Shown here one piece after another: positions 11,801 through 26,800 of a DNA stretch of 64,000 nucleotides. This DNA comes from Tomocerus qinae (lineage: Eukaryota; Arthropoda; Collembola; Entomobryomorpha; Tomoceridae): assembly GCA_020055645.1 (NCBI GenBank), contig CM034546.1, positions 124,827,875 through 124,891,874 on the forward strand, in the 5' to 3' direction. Position numbers and translations under genes: made by a program. The notes beneath the pieces were generated by a model that was not told the DNA's origin, did not search any database, and worked only from the letters and a program-made list of their open reading frames with translations. How positions within the stretch are numbered: position 1 is the first letter of the stretch; each line of letters opens with the position of its first letter.

Positions 11801-14800
11801 TTGGGTTCGCTTGGTCATAATAGGGCTAGATACTCTATATCTTAAAGAAATGAATGAGAACAAAGAATAATAAATAATAGTAGATAGGATCCATTTGGAA
11901 ACATTATCTTTTAAAAGTACGCTAAAGTAAAAAAGTTGAAGCTCGAAAATCAATAAAACTATAAATATTTTTTAAATGCTTATGCATTATTTGATTATTG
12001 ATGGCGTTCTTTTAAAGAAATGGCCAAGAAAGTGACTTTGGAGAACCAACAATGAAACTAATTCGAAGCTTATACTTCAATTTACCTTTGATGATCGTCT
12101 AACTCAATTATGGTCAAAAATTGGATTGAAAACCTTTGGGTTCGCTTGGTCATAATAGGGCTAGATACTCTATATCTTAAAGAAATGAATGAGAACAAAG
12201 AGTAATAAATAATAGTAGATAGGATCCAATTGGAAACATTATCTTTAAAAAATACGCTTAAGTAAAAACGTTGAAGCTCGAAAATCAATAAAACTATAAA
12301 TATTTTTTAAATGCTTATGCATTATTTGATTATTGATGGCGTTCTTTTAAAGAAATGGCCAAGAAAGTGACTTTGGAGAACCAACAATGAAACTAATTCG
12401 AAGCTTATACTTCAATTTACCTTTGATGATCGTCTAAATCAATTATGGTCAAAAATTGGATTGAAAACCTTTGGGTTCGCTTGGTCATAATAGGGCTAGA
12501 TACTCTATATCTTAAAGAAATAAATGAGAACAAAGAATAATAAATAATAGTAGATAGGATCCATTTGGAAACATTATCTTTTAAAAGTACGCTAAAGTAA
12601 AAAAGTTGAAGCTCGAAAATCAATAAAACTATAAATATTTTTTAAATGCTTATGCATTATTTGATTATTGATGGCGTTCTTTTAAAGAAATGGCCAAGAA
12701 AGTGACTTTGGAGAACCAACAATGAAACTAATTCGAAGCTTATACTTCAATTTACCTTTGATGATCGTCTAACTCAATTATGGTCAAAAATTGGATTGAA
12801 AACCTTTGGGTTCGCTTGGTCATAATAGGGCTAGATACTCTATATCTTAAAGAAATGAATGAGAACAAAGAGTAATAAATAATAGTAGATAGGATCCATT
12901 TGGAAACATTATCTTTAAAAAATACGCTTAAGTAAAAACGTTGAAGCTCGAAAATCAATAAAACTATAAATATTTTTTAAATGCTTATGCATTATTTGAT
13001 TATTGATGGCGTTCTTTTAAAGAAATGGCCAAGAAAGTGACTTTGGAGAACCAACAATGAAACTAATTCGAAGCTTATACTTCAATTTACCTTCGATGAT
13101 CGTCTAACCCAATTATGGTCAAAAAATGGATTATAAATTTTGGGGTTCGCTTGGTCTTAATAGGGCTATACACCCTATGTCTTGAAGAAATAAATGAGAA
13201 CAAAGAATAATAAATAATAGTAGATAGGATCCATTTGGAAACATTATCTTTTAAAAGTAGGCTAAAGTAAAAAAGTTGAAGCTCGAAAATCAATTAAACT
13301 ATAAATATTTTTTAAATGCTTATGCATTATTTGATTATTGATGGCGTTCTTTTAAAGAAATGGCCAAGAAAGTGACTTTGGAGAACCAACAATGAAACTA
13401 ATTCGAAGCTTATACTTCAATTTACCTTTGATGATCGTCTAACTCAATTATGGTCAAAAATTGGATTGAAAACCTTTGGGTTCGCTTGGTCATAATAGGG
13501 CTAGATACTATATATCTTAAGGAAATGAATGAGAACAAAGAGTAATAAATAATAGTAGATAGGATCCAATTGGAAACATTATCTTTAAAAAATACGCTTA
13601 AGTAAAAACGTTGAAGCTCGAAAATCAATAAAACTATAAATATTTTTTAAATGCTTATGCATTATTTGATTATTGATGGCGTTCTTTTAAAGAAATGGCC
13701 AAGAAAGTGACTTTGGAGAACCAACAATGAAACTAATTCGAAGCTTATACTTCAATTTACCTTTGATGATCGTCTAACCCAATTATGGTCAAAAAATGGA
13801 TTATAAATTTTGGGGTTCGCTTGGTCTTAATAGGGCTATACACCCTATGTCTTGAAGAAATAAATGAGAACAAAGAATAATAAATAATAGTAGATAGGAT
13901 CCATTTGGAAACATTATCTTTTAAAAGTAGGCTAAAGTAAAAAAGTTGAAGCTCGAAAATCAATTAAACTATAAATATTTTTTAAATGCTTATGCATTAT
14001 TTGATTATTGATGGCGTTCTTTTAAAGAAATGGCCAAGAAAGTGACTTTGGAGAACCAACAATGAAACTAATTCGAAGCTTATACTTCAATTTACCTTTG
14101 ATGATCGTCTAACCCAATTATGGTCAAAAATTGGATTGAAAAATTTAGGGTTCGCTTGGTCATAATAGGGCTAGATACTCTATATCTTAAAGAAATGAAT
14201 GAGAACAAAGAGTAATAAATAATAGTAGATAGGATCCAATTGGAAACATTATCTTTAAAAATACGCTAAAGTAAAAAAGTTGAAGCTCGAAAATCAATTA
14301 AACTATAAATATTTTTTAAATGGTTATGCATTATTTGATTATTGATGGCGTTCTTTTAAAGAAATGGCCAAGAAAGTGACTTTGGAGAACCAACAATGAA
14401 ACTAATTCGAAGCTTATACTTCAATTTACCTTTGATGATCGTCTAAATCAATTATGGTCAAAAATTGGATTGAAAACCTTTGGGTTCGCTTGGTCATAAT
14501 AGGGCTAGATACTCTATATCTTAAAGAAATGAATGAGAACAAAGAATAATAAATAATAGTAGATAGGATCCATTTGGAAACATTATCTTTTAAAAGTACG
14601 CTAAAGTAAAAAAGTTGAAGCTCGAAAATCAATAAAACTATAAATATTTTTTAAATGCTTATGCATTATTTGATTATTGATGGCGTTCTTTTAAAGAAAT
14701 GGCCAAGAAAGTGACTTTGGAGAACCAACAATGAAACTAATTCGAAGCTTATACTTCAATTTACCTTTGATGATCGTCTAACCCAATTATGGTCAAAAAA

Positions 14801-17800
14801 TAGATTATAAATTTTGGGGTTCGCTTTCTCTTAATAGGGCTATACACCCTATGTCTTGAAGAAATAAATGAGAACAAAGAATAATAAATAATAGTAGATA
14901 GGATCCATTTGGAAACATTATCTTTTAAAAGTACGCTAAAGTAAAAAAGTTGAAGCTCGAAAATCAATAAAACTATAAATATTTTTTAAATGCTTATGCA
15001 TTATTTGATTATTGATGGCGTTCTTTTAAAGAAATGGCCAAGAAAGTGACTTTGGAGAACCAACAATGAAACTAATTCGAAGCTTATACTTCAATTTACC
15101 TTCGATGATCGTCTAACCCAATTATGGTCAAAAAATGGATTATAAATTTTGGGGTTCGCTTGGTCTTAATAGGGCTATACACCCTATGTCTTGAAGAAAT
15201 AAATGAGAACAAAGAATAATAAATAATAGTAGATAGGATCCATTTGGAAACATTATCTTTTAAAAAGTAGGCTAAAGTAAAAAAGTTGAAGCTCGAAAAT
15301 CAATTAAACTATAAATATTTTTTAAATGCTTATGCATTATTTGATTATTGATGGCGTTCTTTTAAAGAAATGGCCAAGAAAGTGACTTTGGAGAACCAAC
15401 AATGAAACTAATTCGAAGCTTATACTTCAATTTACCTTTGATGATCGTCTAACCCAATTATGGTCAAAAATTGGATTGAAAAATTTAGGGTTCGCTTGGT
15501 CATAATAGGGCTAGATACTATATATCTTAAGGAAATGAATGAGAACAAAGAGTAATAAATAATAGTAGATAGGATCCAATTGGAAACATTATCTTTAAAA
15601 AATACGCTAAAGTACAAAAGTTGAAGCTTGAATAGCACTGAATCTATAAATATTTCTTAAATGCTTATGCATTATTTGATTATTGATGGCGTTCTTCTAA
15701 AGAAATGGCCAAAAAAGGCACTTTGGAGAACCAACAATGAAACTAATTCGAAGGTTATACTTCAATTTACCTTTGATGATCGTCTAACCCAATTATTGTC
15801 AAAAATTGGATTGAAAACTTTTGGGTTCGCTTGGTCATAATAGGGCTAGATACTCTATATCTTAAAGAAATGAATGAGAACAAAGAGTAATAAATAATAG
15901 TAGATAGGATCCAATTGGAAACATTATCTTTAAAAATACGCTAAAGTAAAAAAGTTGAAGCTCGAAAATCAATTAAACTATAAATATTTTTTAAATGGTT
16001 ATGCATTATTTGATTATTGATGGCGTTCTTTTAAAGAAATGGCCAAGAAAGTGACTTTGGAGAACCAACAATGAAACTAATTCGAAGCTTATACTTCAAT
16101 TTACCTTTGATGATCGTCTAACTCAATTATGGTCAAAAATTGGATTGAAAACCTTTGGGTTCGCTTGGTCATAATAGGGCTAGATACTCTATATCTTAAG
16201 GAAATGAATGAGAACAAAGAGTAATAAATAATAGTAGATAGGATCCAATTGGAAACATTATCTTTAAAAAATACGCTTAAGTAAAAACGTTGAAGCTCGA
16301 AAATCAATAAAACTATAAATATTTTTTAAATGCTTATGCATTATTTGATTATTGATGGCGTTCTTTTAAAGAAATGGCCAAGAAAGTGACTTTGGAGAAC
16401 CAACAATGAAACTAATTCGAAGCTTATACTTCAATTTACCTTTGATGATCGTCTAACCCAATTATGATCAAAAATTGGATTGAAAAATTTAGGGTTCGCT
16501 TGGTCATAATAGGGCTAGATACTCTATATCTTAAAGAAATGAATGAGAACAAAGAGTAATAAATAATAGTAGATAGGATCCAATTGGAAACATTATCTTT
16601 AAAAATACGCTAAAGTAAAAAAGTTGAAGCTCGAAAATCAATTAAACTATAAATATTTTTTAAATGGTTATGCATTATTTGATTATTGATGGCGTTCTTT
16701 TAAAGAAATGGCCAAGAAAGTGACTTTGGAGAACCAACAATGAAACTAATTCGAAGCTTATACTTCAATTTACCTTTGATGATCGTCTAACTCAATTATG
16801 GTCAAAAATTGGATTGAAAACCTTTGGGTTCGCTTGGTCATAATAGGGCTAGATACTATATATCTTAAGGAAATGAATGAGAACAAAGAGTAATAAATAA
16901 TAGTAGATAGGATCCAATTGGAAACATTATCTTTAAAAAATACGCTTAAGTAAAAACGTTGAAGCTCGAAAATCAATAAAACTATAAATATTTTTTAAAT
17001 GCTTATGCATTATTTGATTATTGATGGCGTTCTTTTAAAGAAATGGCCAAGAAAGTGACTTTGGAGAACCAACAATGAAACTAATTCGAAGCTTATACTT
17101 CAATTTACCTTCGATGATCGTCTAACCCAATTATGGTCAAAAAATGGATTATAAATTTTGGGCTTCGCTTGGTCTTAATAGGGCTATACACCCTATGTCT
17201 TGAAGAAATAAATGAGAACAAAGAATAATAAATAATAGTAGACAGGATCCATTTGGAAACATTATCTTTTAAAAGTACGCTAAAGTAAAAAAGTTGAAGC
17301 TCGAAAATCAATAAAACTATAAATATTTTTTAAATGCTTATGCATTATTTGATTATTGATGGCGTTCTTTTAAAGAAATGGCCAAGAAAGTGACTTTGGA
17401 GAACCAACAATGAAACTAATTCGAAGCTTATACTTCAATTTACCTTCGATGATCGTCTAACCCAATTATGGTCAAAAAATGGATTATAAATTTTGGGGTT
17501 CGCTTGGTCTTAATAGGGCTATACACCCTATGTCTTGAAGAAATAAATGAGAACAAAGAATAATAAATAATAGTAGATAGGATCCATTTGGAAACATTAT
17601 CTTTTAAAAGTAGGCTAAAGTAAAAAAGTTGAAGCTCGAAAATCAATTAAACTATAAATATTTTTTAAATGCTTATGCATTATTTGATTATTGATGGCGT
17701 TCTTTTAAAGAAATGGCCAAGAAAGTGACTTTGGAGAACCAACAATGAAACTAATTCGAAGCTTATACTTCAATTTACCTTTGATGATCGTCTAACCCAA

Positions 17801-20800
17801 TTATGGTCAAAAATTGGATTGAAAAATTTAGGGTTCGCTTGGTCATAATAGGGCTAGATACTCTATATCTTAAAGAAATGAATGAGAACAAATAATAATA
17901 AATAATACTAGATTGGATTCTATTAGAAACATTATCTTTAAAAAATACGCTAAAGTAAAAACGTTGAAGCTTGAATAGCACTGAATCTATAAATATTTCT
18001 TAAATGCTTATGCATTATTTGATTATTGATGGCGTTCTTCTAAAGAAATGGCCAAAAAAGGCACTTTGGAGAACCAACAATGAAACTAATTCGAAGGTTA
18101 TACTTCAATTTACCTTTGATGATCGTCTAACCCAATTATTGTCAAAAATTGGATTGAAAACCTTTGGGTTCGCTTGGTCATAATAGGGCTAGATACTCTA
18201 TATCTTAAAGAAATGAATGAGAACAAAGAGTAATAAATAATAGTAGATAGGATCCAATTGGAAACATTATCTTTAAAAATACGCTAAAGTAAAAAAGTTG
18301 AAGCTCGAAAATCAATTAAACTATAAATATTTTTTAAATGCTTATGCATTATTTGATTATTGATGGCGTTCTTTTAAAGAAATGGCCAAGAAAGTGACTT
18401 TGGAGAACCAACAATGAAACTAATTCGAAGCTTATACTTCAATTTACCTTTGATGATCGTCTAACTCAATTATGGTCAAAAATTGGATTGAAAACCTTTG
18501 GGTTCGCTTGGTCATAATAGGGCTAGATACTATATATCTTAAGGAAATGAATGAGAACAAAGAGTAATAAATAATAGTAGATAGGATCCAATTGGAAACA
18601 TTATCTTTAAAAAATACGCTTAAGTAAAAACGTTGAAGCTCGAAAATCAATAAAACTATAAATATTTTTTAAATGCTTATGCATTATTTGATTATTGATG
18701 GCGTTCTTTTAAAGAAATGGCCAAGAAAGTGACTTTGGAGAACCAACAATGAAACTAATTCGAAGCTTATACTTCAATTTACCTTTGATGATCGTCTAAC
18801 CCAATTATGGTCAAAAAATGGATTATAAATTTTGGGGTTCGCTTGGTCTTAATAGGGCTAGATACTCTATATCTTAAAGAAATGAATGAGAACAAAGAAT
18901 AATAAATAATAGTAGATAGGATCCATTTGGAAACATTATCTTTTAAAAGTACGCTAAAGTAAAAAAGTTGAAGCTCGAAAATCAATAAAACTATAAATAT
19001 TTTTTAAATGCTTATGCATTATTTGATTATTGATGGCGTTCTTTTAAAGAAATGGCCAAGAAAGTGACTTTGGAGAACCAACAATGAAACTAATTCGAAG
19101 CTTATACTTCAATTTACCTTTGATGATCGTCTAACTCAATTATGGTCAAAAATTGGATTGAAAACCTTTGGGTTCGCTTGGTCATAATAGGGCTAGATAC
19201 TATATATCTTAAGGAAATGAATGAGAACAAAGAGTAATAAATAATAGTAGATAGGATCCAATTGGAAACATTATCTTTTAAAAATACGCTTAAGTAAAAA
19301 CGTTGAAGCTCGAAAATCAATAAAACTATAAATATTTTTTAAATGCTTATGCATTATTTGATTATTGATGGCGTTCTTTTAAAGAAATGGCCAAGAAAGT
19401 GACTTTGGAGAACCAACAATGAAACTAATTCGAAGCTTATACTTCAATTTACCTTCGATGATCGTCTAACCCAATTATGGTCAAAAAATGGATTATAAAT
19501 TTTGGGGTTCGCTTGGTCTTAATAGGGCTATACACCCTATGTCTTGAAGAAATAAATGAGAACAAAGAATAATAAATAATAGTAGATAGGATCCATTTGG
19601 AAACATTATCTTTTAAAAGTAGGCTAAAGTAAAAAAGTTGAAGCTCGAAAATCAATTAAACTATAAATATTTTTTAAATGCTTATGCATTATTTGATTAT
19701 TGATGGCGTTCTTTTAAAGAAATGGCCAAGAAAGTGACTTTGGAGAACCAACAATGAAACTAATTCGAAGCTTATACTTCAATTTACCTTTGATGATCGT
19801 CTAACTCAATTATGGTCAAAAATTGGATTGAAAACCTTTGGGTTCGCTTGGTCATAATAGGGCTAGATACTATATATCTTAAGGAAATGAATGAGAACAA
19901 ATAATAATAAATAATACTAGATTGGATTCTATTAGAAACATTATCTTTAAAAAATACGCTAAAGTACAAAAGTTGAAGCTTGAATAGCACTGAATCTATA
20001 AATATTTCTTAAATGCTTATGCATTATTTGATTATTGATGGCGTTCTTCTAAAGAAATGGCCAAAAAAGGCACTTTGGAGAACCAACAATGAAACTAATT
20101 CGAAGGTTATACTTCAATTTACCTTTGATGATCGTCTAACTCAATTATTGTCAAAAATTGGATTGAAAACTTTTGGGTTCGCTTGGTCATAATAGGGCTA
20201 GATACTCTATATCTTAAAGAAATGAATGAGAACAAAGAGTAATAAATAATAGTAGATAGGATCCAATTGGAAACATTATCTTTAAAAATACGCTAAAGTA
20301 AAAAAGTTGAAGCTCGAAAATCAATTAAACTATAAATATTTTTTAAATGCTTATGCATTATTTGATTATTGATGGCGTTCTTTTAAAGAAATGGCCAAGA
20401 AAGTGACTTTGGAGAACCAACAATGAAACTAATTCGAAGCTTATACTTCAATTTACCTTTGATGATCGTCTAACTCAATTATGGTCAAAAATTGGATTGA
20501 AAACCTTTGGGTTCGCTTGGTCATAATAGGGCTAGATACTCTATATCTTAAAGAAATGAATGAGAACAAAGAGTAATAAATAATAGTAGATAGGATCCAT
20601 TTGGAAACATTATCTTTTAAAAGTACGCTAAAGTAAAAAAGTTGAAGCTCGAAAATCAATAAAACTATAAATATTTTTTAAATGCTTATGCATTATTTGA
20701 TTATTGATGGCGTTCTTTTAAAGAAATGGCCAAGAAAGTGACTTTGGAGAACCAACAATGAAACTAATTCGAAGCTTATACTTCAATTTACCTTTGATGA

Positions 20801-23800
20801 TCGTCTAACTCAATTATGGTCAAAAATTGGATTGAAAACCTTTGGGTTCGCTTGGTCATAATAGGGCTAGATACTCTATATCTTAAAGAAATGAATGAGA
20901 ACAAAGAATAATAAATAATAGTAGATAGGATCCATTTGGAAACATTATCTTTTAAAAGTACGCTAAAGTAAAAAAGTTGAAGCTCGAAAATCAATAAAAC
21001 TATAAATATTTTTTAAATGCTTATGCATTATTTGATTATTGATGGCGTTCTTTTAAAGAAATGGCCAAGAAAGTGACTTTGGAGAACCAACAATGAAACT
21101 AATTCGAAGCTTATACTTCAATTTACCTTTGATGATCGTCTAACCCAATTATGGTCAAAAATTGGATTGAAAACCTTGGGGTTCGCTTGGTCATAATAGG
21201 GCTAGATACTCTATATCTTAAAGAAATGAATGAGAACAAAGAATAATAAATAATAGTAGATAGGATCCATTTGGAAACATTATCTTTTAAAAGTACGCTA
21301 AAGTAAAAAAGTTGAAGCTCGAAAATCAATAAAACTATAAATATTTTTTAAATGCTTATGCATTATTTGATTATTGATGGCGTTCTTTTAAAGAAATGGC
21401 CAAGAAAGTGACTTTGGAGAACCAACAATGAAACTAATTCGAAGCTTATACTTCAATTTACCTTTGATGATCGTCTAAATCAATTATGGTCAAAAATTGG
21501 ATTGAAAACCTTTGGGTTCGCTTGGTCATAATAGGGCTAGATACTCTATATCTTAAAGAAATGAATGAGAACAAAGAATAATAAATAATAGTAGATAGGA
21601 TCCATTTGGAAACATTATCTTTTAAAAGTACGCTAAAGTAAAAAAGTTGAAGCTCGAAAATCAATTAAAACTATAAATATTTTTTAAATGCTTATGCATT
21701 ATTTGATTATTGATGGCGTTCTTTTAAAGAAATGGCCAAGAAAGTGACTTTGGAGAACCAACAATGAAACTAATTCGAAGCTTATACTTCAATTTACCTT
21801 TGATGATCGTCTAAATCAATTATGGTCAAAAATTGGATTGAAAACCTTTGGGTTCGCTTGGTCATAATAGGGCTAGATACTCTATATCTTAAAGAAATGA
21901 ATGAGAACAAAGAGTAATAAATAATAGTAGATAGGATCCAATTGGAAACATTATCTTTAAAAATACGCTAAAGTAAAAAAGTTGAAGCTCGAAAATCAAT
22001 AAAACTATAAATATTTTTTAAATGCTTATGCATTATTTGATTATTGATGGCGTTCTTTTAAAGAAATGGCCAAGAAAGTGACTTTGGAGAACCAACAATG
22101 AAACTAATTCGAAGCTTATACTTCAATTTACCTTTGATGATCGTCTAAATCAATTATGGTCAAAAATTGGATTGAAAACCTTTGGGTTCGCTTGGTCATA
22201 ATAGGGCTAGATACTCTATATCTTAAAGAAATGAATGAGAACAAAGAATAATAAATAATAGTAGATAGGATCCATTTGGAAACATTATCTTTTAAAAGTA
22301 CGCTAAAGTAAAAAAGTTGAAGCTCGAAAATCAATAAAACTATAAATATTTTTTAAATGCTTATGCATTATTTGATTATTGATGGCGTTCTTTTAAAGAA
22401 ATGGCCAAGAAAGTGACTTTGGAGAACCAACAATGAAACTAATTCGAAGCTTATACTTCAATTTACCTTTGATGATCGTCTAAATCAATTATGGTCAAAA
22501 AATGGATTATAAATTTTGGGGTTCGCTTGGTCTTAATAGGGCTATACACCCTATGTCTTGAAGAAATAAATGAGAACAAAGAATAATAAATAATAGTAGA
22601 CAGGATCCATTTGGAAACATTATCTTTTAAAAGTACGCTAAAGTAAAAAAGTTTAAGCTCGAAAATCAATAAAACTATAAATATTTTTTAAATGCTTATG
22701 CATTATTTGATTATTGATGGCGTTCTTTTAAAGAAATGGCCAAGAAAGTGACTTTGGAGAACCAACAATGAAACTAATTCGAAGCTTATACTTCAATTTA
22801 CCTTTGATGATCGTCTAAATCAATTATGGTCAAAAATTGGATTGAAAACCTTTGGGTTCGCTTGGTCATAATAGGGCTAGATACTCTATATCTTAAAGAA
22901 ATGAATGAGAACAAAGAATAATAAATAATAGTAGATAGGATCCATTTGGAAACATTATCTTTTAAAAGTACGCTAAAGTAAAAAAGTTGAAGCTCGAAAA
23001 TCAATAAAACTATAAATATTTTTTAAATGCTTATGCATTATTTGATTATTGATGGCGTTCTTTTAAAGAAATGGCCAAGAAAGTGACTTTGGAGAACCAA
23101 CAATGAAACTAATTCGAAGCTTATACTTCAATTTACCTTTGATGATCGTCTAACTCAATTATGGTCAAAAAATGGATTATAAATTTTGGGGTTCGCTTGG
23201 TCTTAATAGGGCTATACACCCTATGTCTTGAAGAAATAAATGAGAACAAAGAATAATAAATAATAGTAGATAGGATCCATTTGGAAACATTATCTTTTAA
23301 AAGTACGCTAAAGTAAAAAAGTTGAAGCTCGAAAATCAATAAAACTATAAATATTTTTTAAATGCTTATGCATTATTTGATTATTGATGGCGTTCTTTTA
23401 AAGAAATGGCCAAGAAAGTGACTTTGGAGAACCAACAATGAAACTAATTCGAAGCTTATACTTCAATTTACCTTTGATGATCGTCTAACCCAATTATGGT
23501 CAAAAATTGGATTGAAAAATTTGGGTTCGCTTGGTCATAATAGGGCTAGATACTCTATATCTTAAAGAAATGAATGAGAACAAAGAATAATAAATAATAG
23601 TAGATAGGATCCATTTGGAAACATTATCTTTAAAAAATACGCTAAAGTAAAAAAGTTGAAGCTCGAAAATCAATGAAAACTATAAATATTTTTTAAATGC
23701 TTATGCATTATTTGATTATTGATGGCGTTCTTTTAAAGAAATGGCCAAGAAAGTGACTTTGGAGAACCAACAATGAAACTAATTCGAAGCTTATACTTCA

Positions 23801-26800
23801 ATTTACCTTTGATGATCGTCTAACCCAATTATTGTCAAAAATTGGATTGAAAACTTTTGGGTTCGCTTGGTCATAATAGGGCTAGATACTCTATATCTTA
23901 AAGAAATGAATGAGAACAAAGAATAATAAATAATAGTAGATAGGATCCATTTGGAAACATTATCTTTTAAAAGTAGGCTAAAGTAAAAAAGTTGAAGCTC
24001 GAAAATCAATTAAACTATAAATATTTTTTAAATGCTTATGCATTATTTGATTATTGATGGCGTTCTTTTAAAGAAATGGCCAAGAAAGTGACTTTGGAGA
24101 ACCAACAATGAAACTAATTCGAAGCTTATACTTCAATTTACCTTTGATGATCGTCTAACTCAATTATGGTCAAAAATTGGATTGAAAACCTTTGGGTTCG
24201 CTTGGTCATAATAGGGCTAGATACTATATATCTTAAGGAAATGAATGAGAACAAAGAGTAATAAATAATAGTAGATAGGATCCAATTGGAAACATTATCT
24301 TTAAAAAATACGCTTAAGTAAAAACGTTGAAGCTCGAAAATCAATAAAACTATAAATATTTTTTAAATGCTTATGCATTATTTGATTATTGATGGCGTTC
24401 TTTTAAAGAAATGGCCAAGAAAGTGACTTTGGAGAACCAACAATGAAACTAATTCGAAGCTTATACTTCAATTTACCTTTGATGATCGTCTAACCCAATT
24501 ATGGTCAAAAAATGGATTATAAATTTTGGGGTTCGCTTGGTCTTAATAGGGCTATACACCCTATGTCTTGAAGAAATAAATGAGAACAAAGAATAATAAA
24601 TAATAGTAGATAGGATCCATTTGGAAACATTATCTTTTAAAAGTACGCTAAAGTAAAAAAGTTGAAGCTCGAAAATCAATAAAACTATAAATATTTTTTA
24701 AATGCTTATGCATTATTTGATTATTGATGGCGTTCTTTTAAAGAAATGGCCAAGAAAGTGACTTTGGAGAACCAACAATGAAACTAATTCGAAGCTTATA
24801 CTTCAATTTACCTTCGATGATCGTCTAACCCAATTATGGTCAAAAAATGGATTATAAATTTTGGGGTTCGCTTGGTCTTAATAGGGCTATACACCCTATG
24901 TCTTGAAGAAATAAATGAGAACAAAGAATAATAAATAATAGTAGATAGGATCCATTTGGAAACATTATCTTTTAAAAGTAGGCTAAAGTAAAAAAGTTGA
25001 AGCTCGAAAATCAATTAAACTATAAATATTTTTAAATGCTTATGCATTATTTGATTATTGATGGCGTTCTTTTAAAGAAATGGCCAAGAAAGTGACTTTG
25101 GAGAACCAACAATGAAACTAATTCGAAGCTTATACTTCAATTTACCTTTGATGATCGTCTAACCCAATTATGGTCAAAAATTGGATTGAAAAATTTAGGG
25201 TTCGCTTGGTCATAATAGGGCTAGATACTCTATATCTTAAAGAAATGAATGAGAACAAATAATAATAAATAATACTAGATTGGATTCTATTAGAAACATT
25301 ATCTTTAAAAAATACGCTAAAGTACAAAAGTTGAAGCTTGAATAGCACTGAATCTATAAATATTTCTTAAATGCTTATGCATTATTTGATTATTGATGGC
25401 GTTCTTCTAAAGAAATGGCCAAAAAAGGCACTTTGGAGAACCAACAATGAAACTAATTCGAAGGTTATACTTCAATTTACCTTTGATGATCGTCTAACCC
25501 AATTATTGTCAAAAATTGGATTGAAAACTTTTGGGTTCGCTTGGTCATAATAGGGCTAGATACTCTATATCTTAAAGAAATGAATGAGAACAAAGAGTAA
25601 TAAATAATAGTAGATAGGATCCAATTGGAAACATTATCTTTAAAAATACGCTAAAGTAAAAAAGTTGAAGCTCGAAAATCAATTAAACTATAAATATTTT
25701 TTAAATGGTTATGCATTATTTGATTATTGATGGCGTTCTTTTAAAGAAATGGCCAAGAAAGTGACTTTGGAGAACCAACAATGAAACTAATTCGAAGCTT
25801 ATACTTCAATTTACCTTTGATGATCGTCTAACTCAATTATGGTCAAAAATTGGATTGAAAACCTTTGGGTTCGCTTGGTCATAATAGGGCTAGATACTAT
25901 ATATCTTAAGGAAATGAATGAGAACAAAGAGTAATAAATAATAGTAGATAGGATCCAATTGGAAACATTATCTTTAAAAAATACGCTTAAGTAAAAACGT
26001 TGAAGCTCGAAAATCAATAAAACTATAAATATTTTTTAAATGCTTATGCATTATTTGATTATTGATGGCGTTCTTTTAAAGAAATGGCCAAGAAAGTGAC
26101 TTTGGAGAACCAACAATGAAACTAATTCGAAGCTTATACTTCAATTTACCTTCGATGATCGTCTAACCCAATTATGGTCAAAAAATGGATTATAAATTTT
26201 GGGGTTCGCTTGGTCTTAATAGGGCTATACACCCTATGTCTTGAAGAAATAAATGAGAACAAAGAATAATAAATAATAGTAGATAGGATCCATTTGGAAA
26301 CATTATCTTTTAAAAGTAGGCTAAAGTAAAAAAGTTGAAGCTCGAAAATCAATTAAACTATAAATATTTTTTAAATGCTTATGCATTATTTGATTATTGA
26401 TGGCGTTCTTTTAAAGAAATGGCCAAGAAAGTGACTTTGGAGAACCAACAATGAAACTAATTCGAAGCTTATACTTCAATTTACCTTCGATGATCGTCTA
26501 ACCCAATTATGGTCAAAAAATGGATTATAAATTTTGGGGTTCGCTTGGTCTTAATAGGGCTATACACCCTATGTCTTGAAGAAATAAATGAGAACAAAGA
26601 ATAATAAATAATAGTAGATAGGATCCATTTGGAAACATTATCTTTTAAAAGTAGGCTAAAGTAAAAAAGTTGAAGCTCGAAAATCAATTAAACTATAAAT
26701 ATTTTTTAAATGCTTATGCATTATTTGATTATTGATGGCGTTCTTTTAAAGAAATGGCCAAGAAAGTGACTTTGGAGAACCAACAATGAAACTAATTCGA

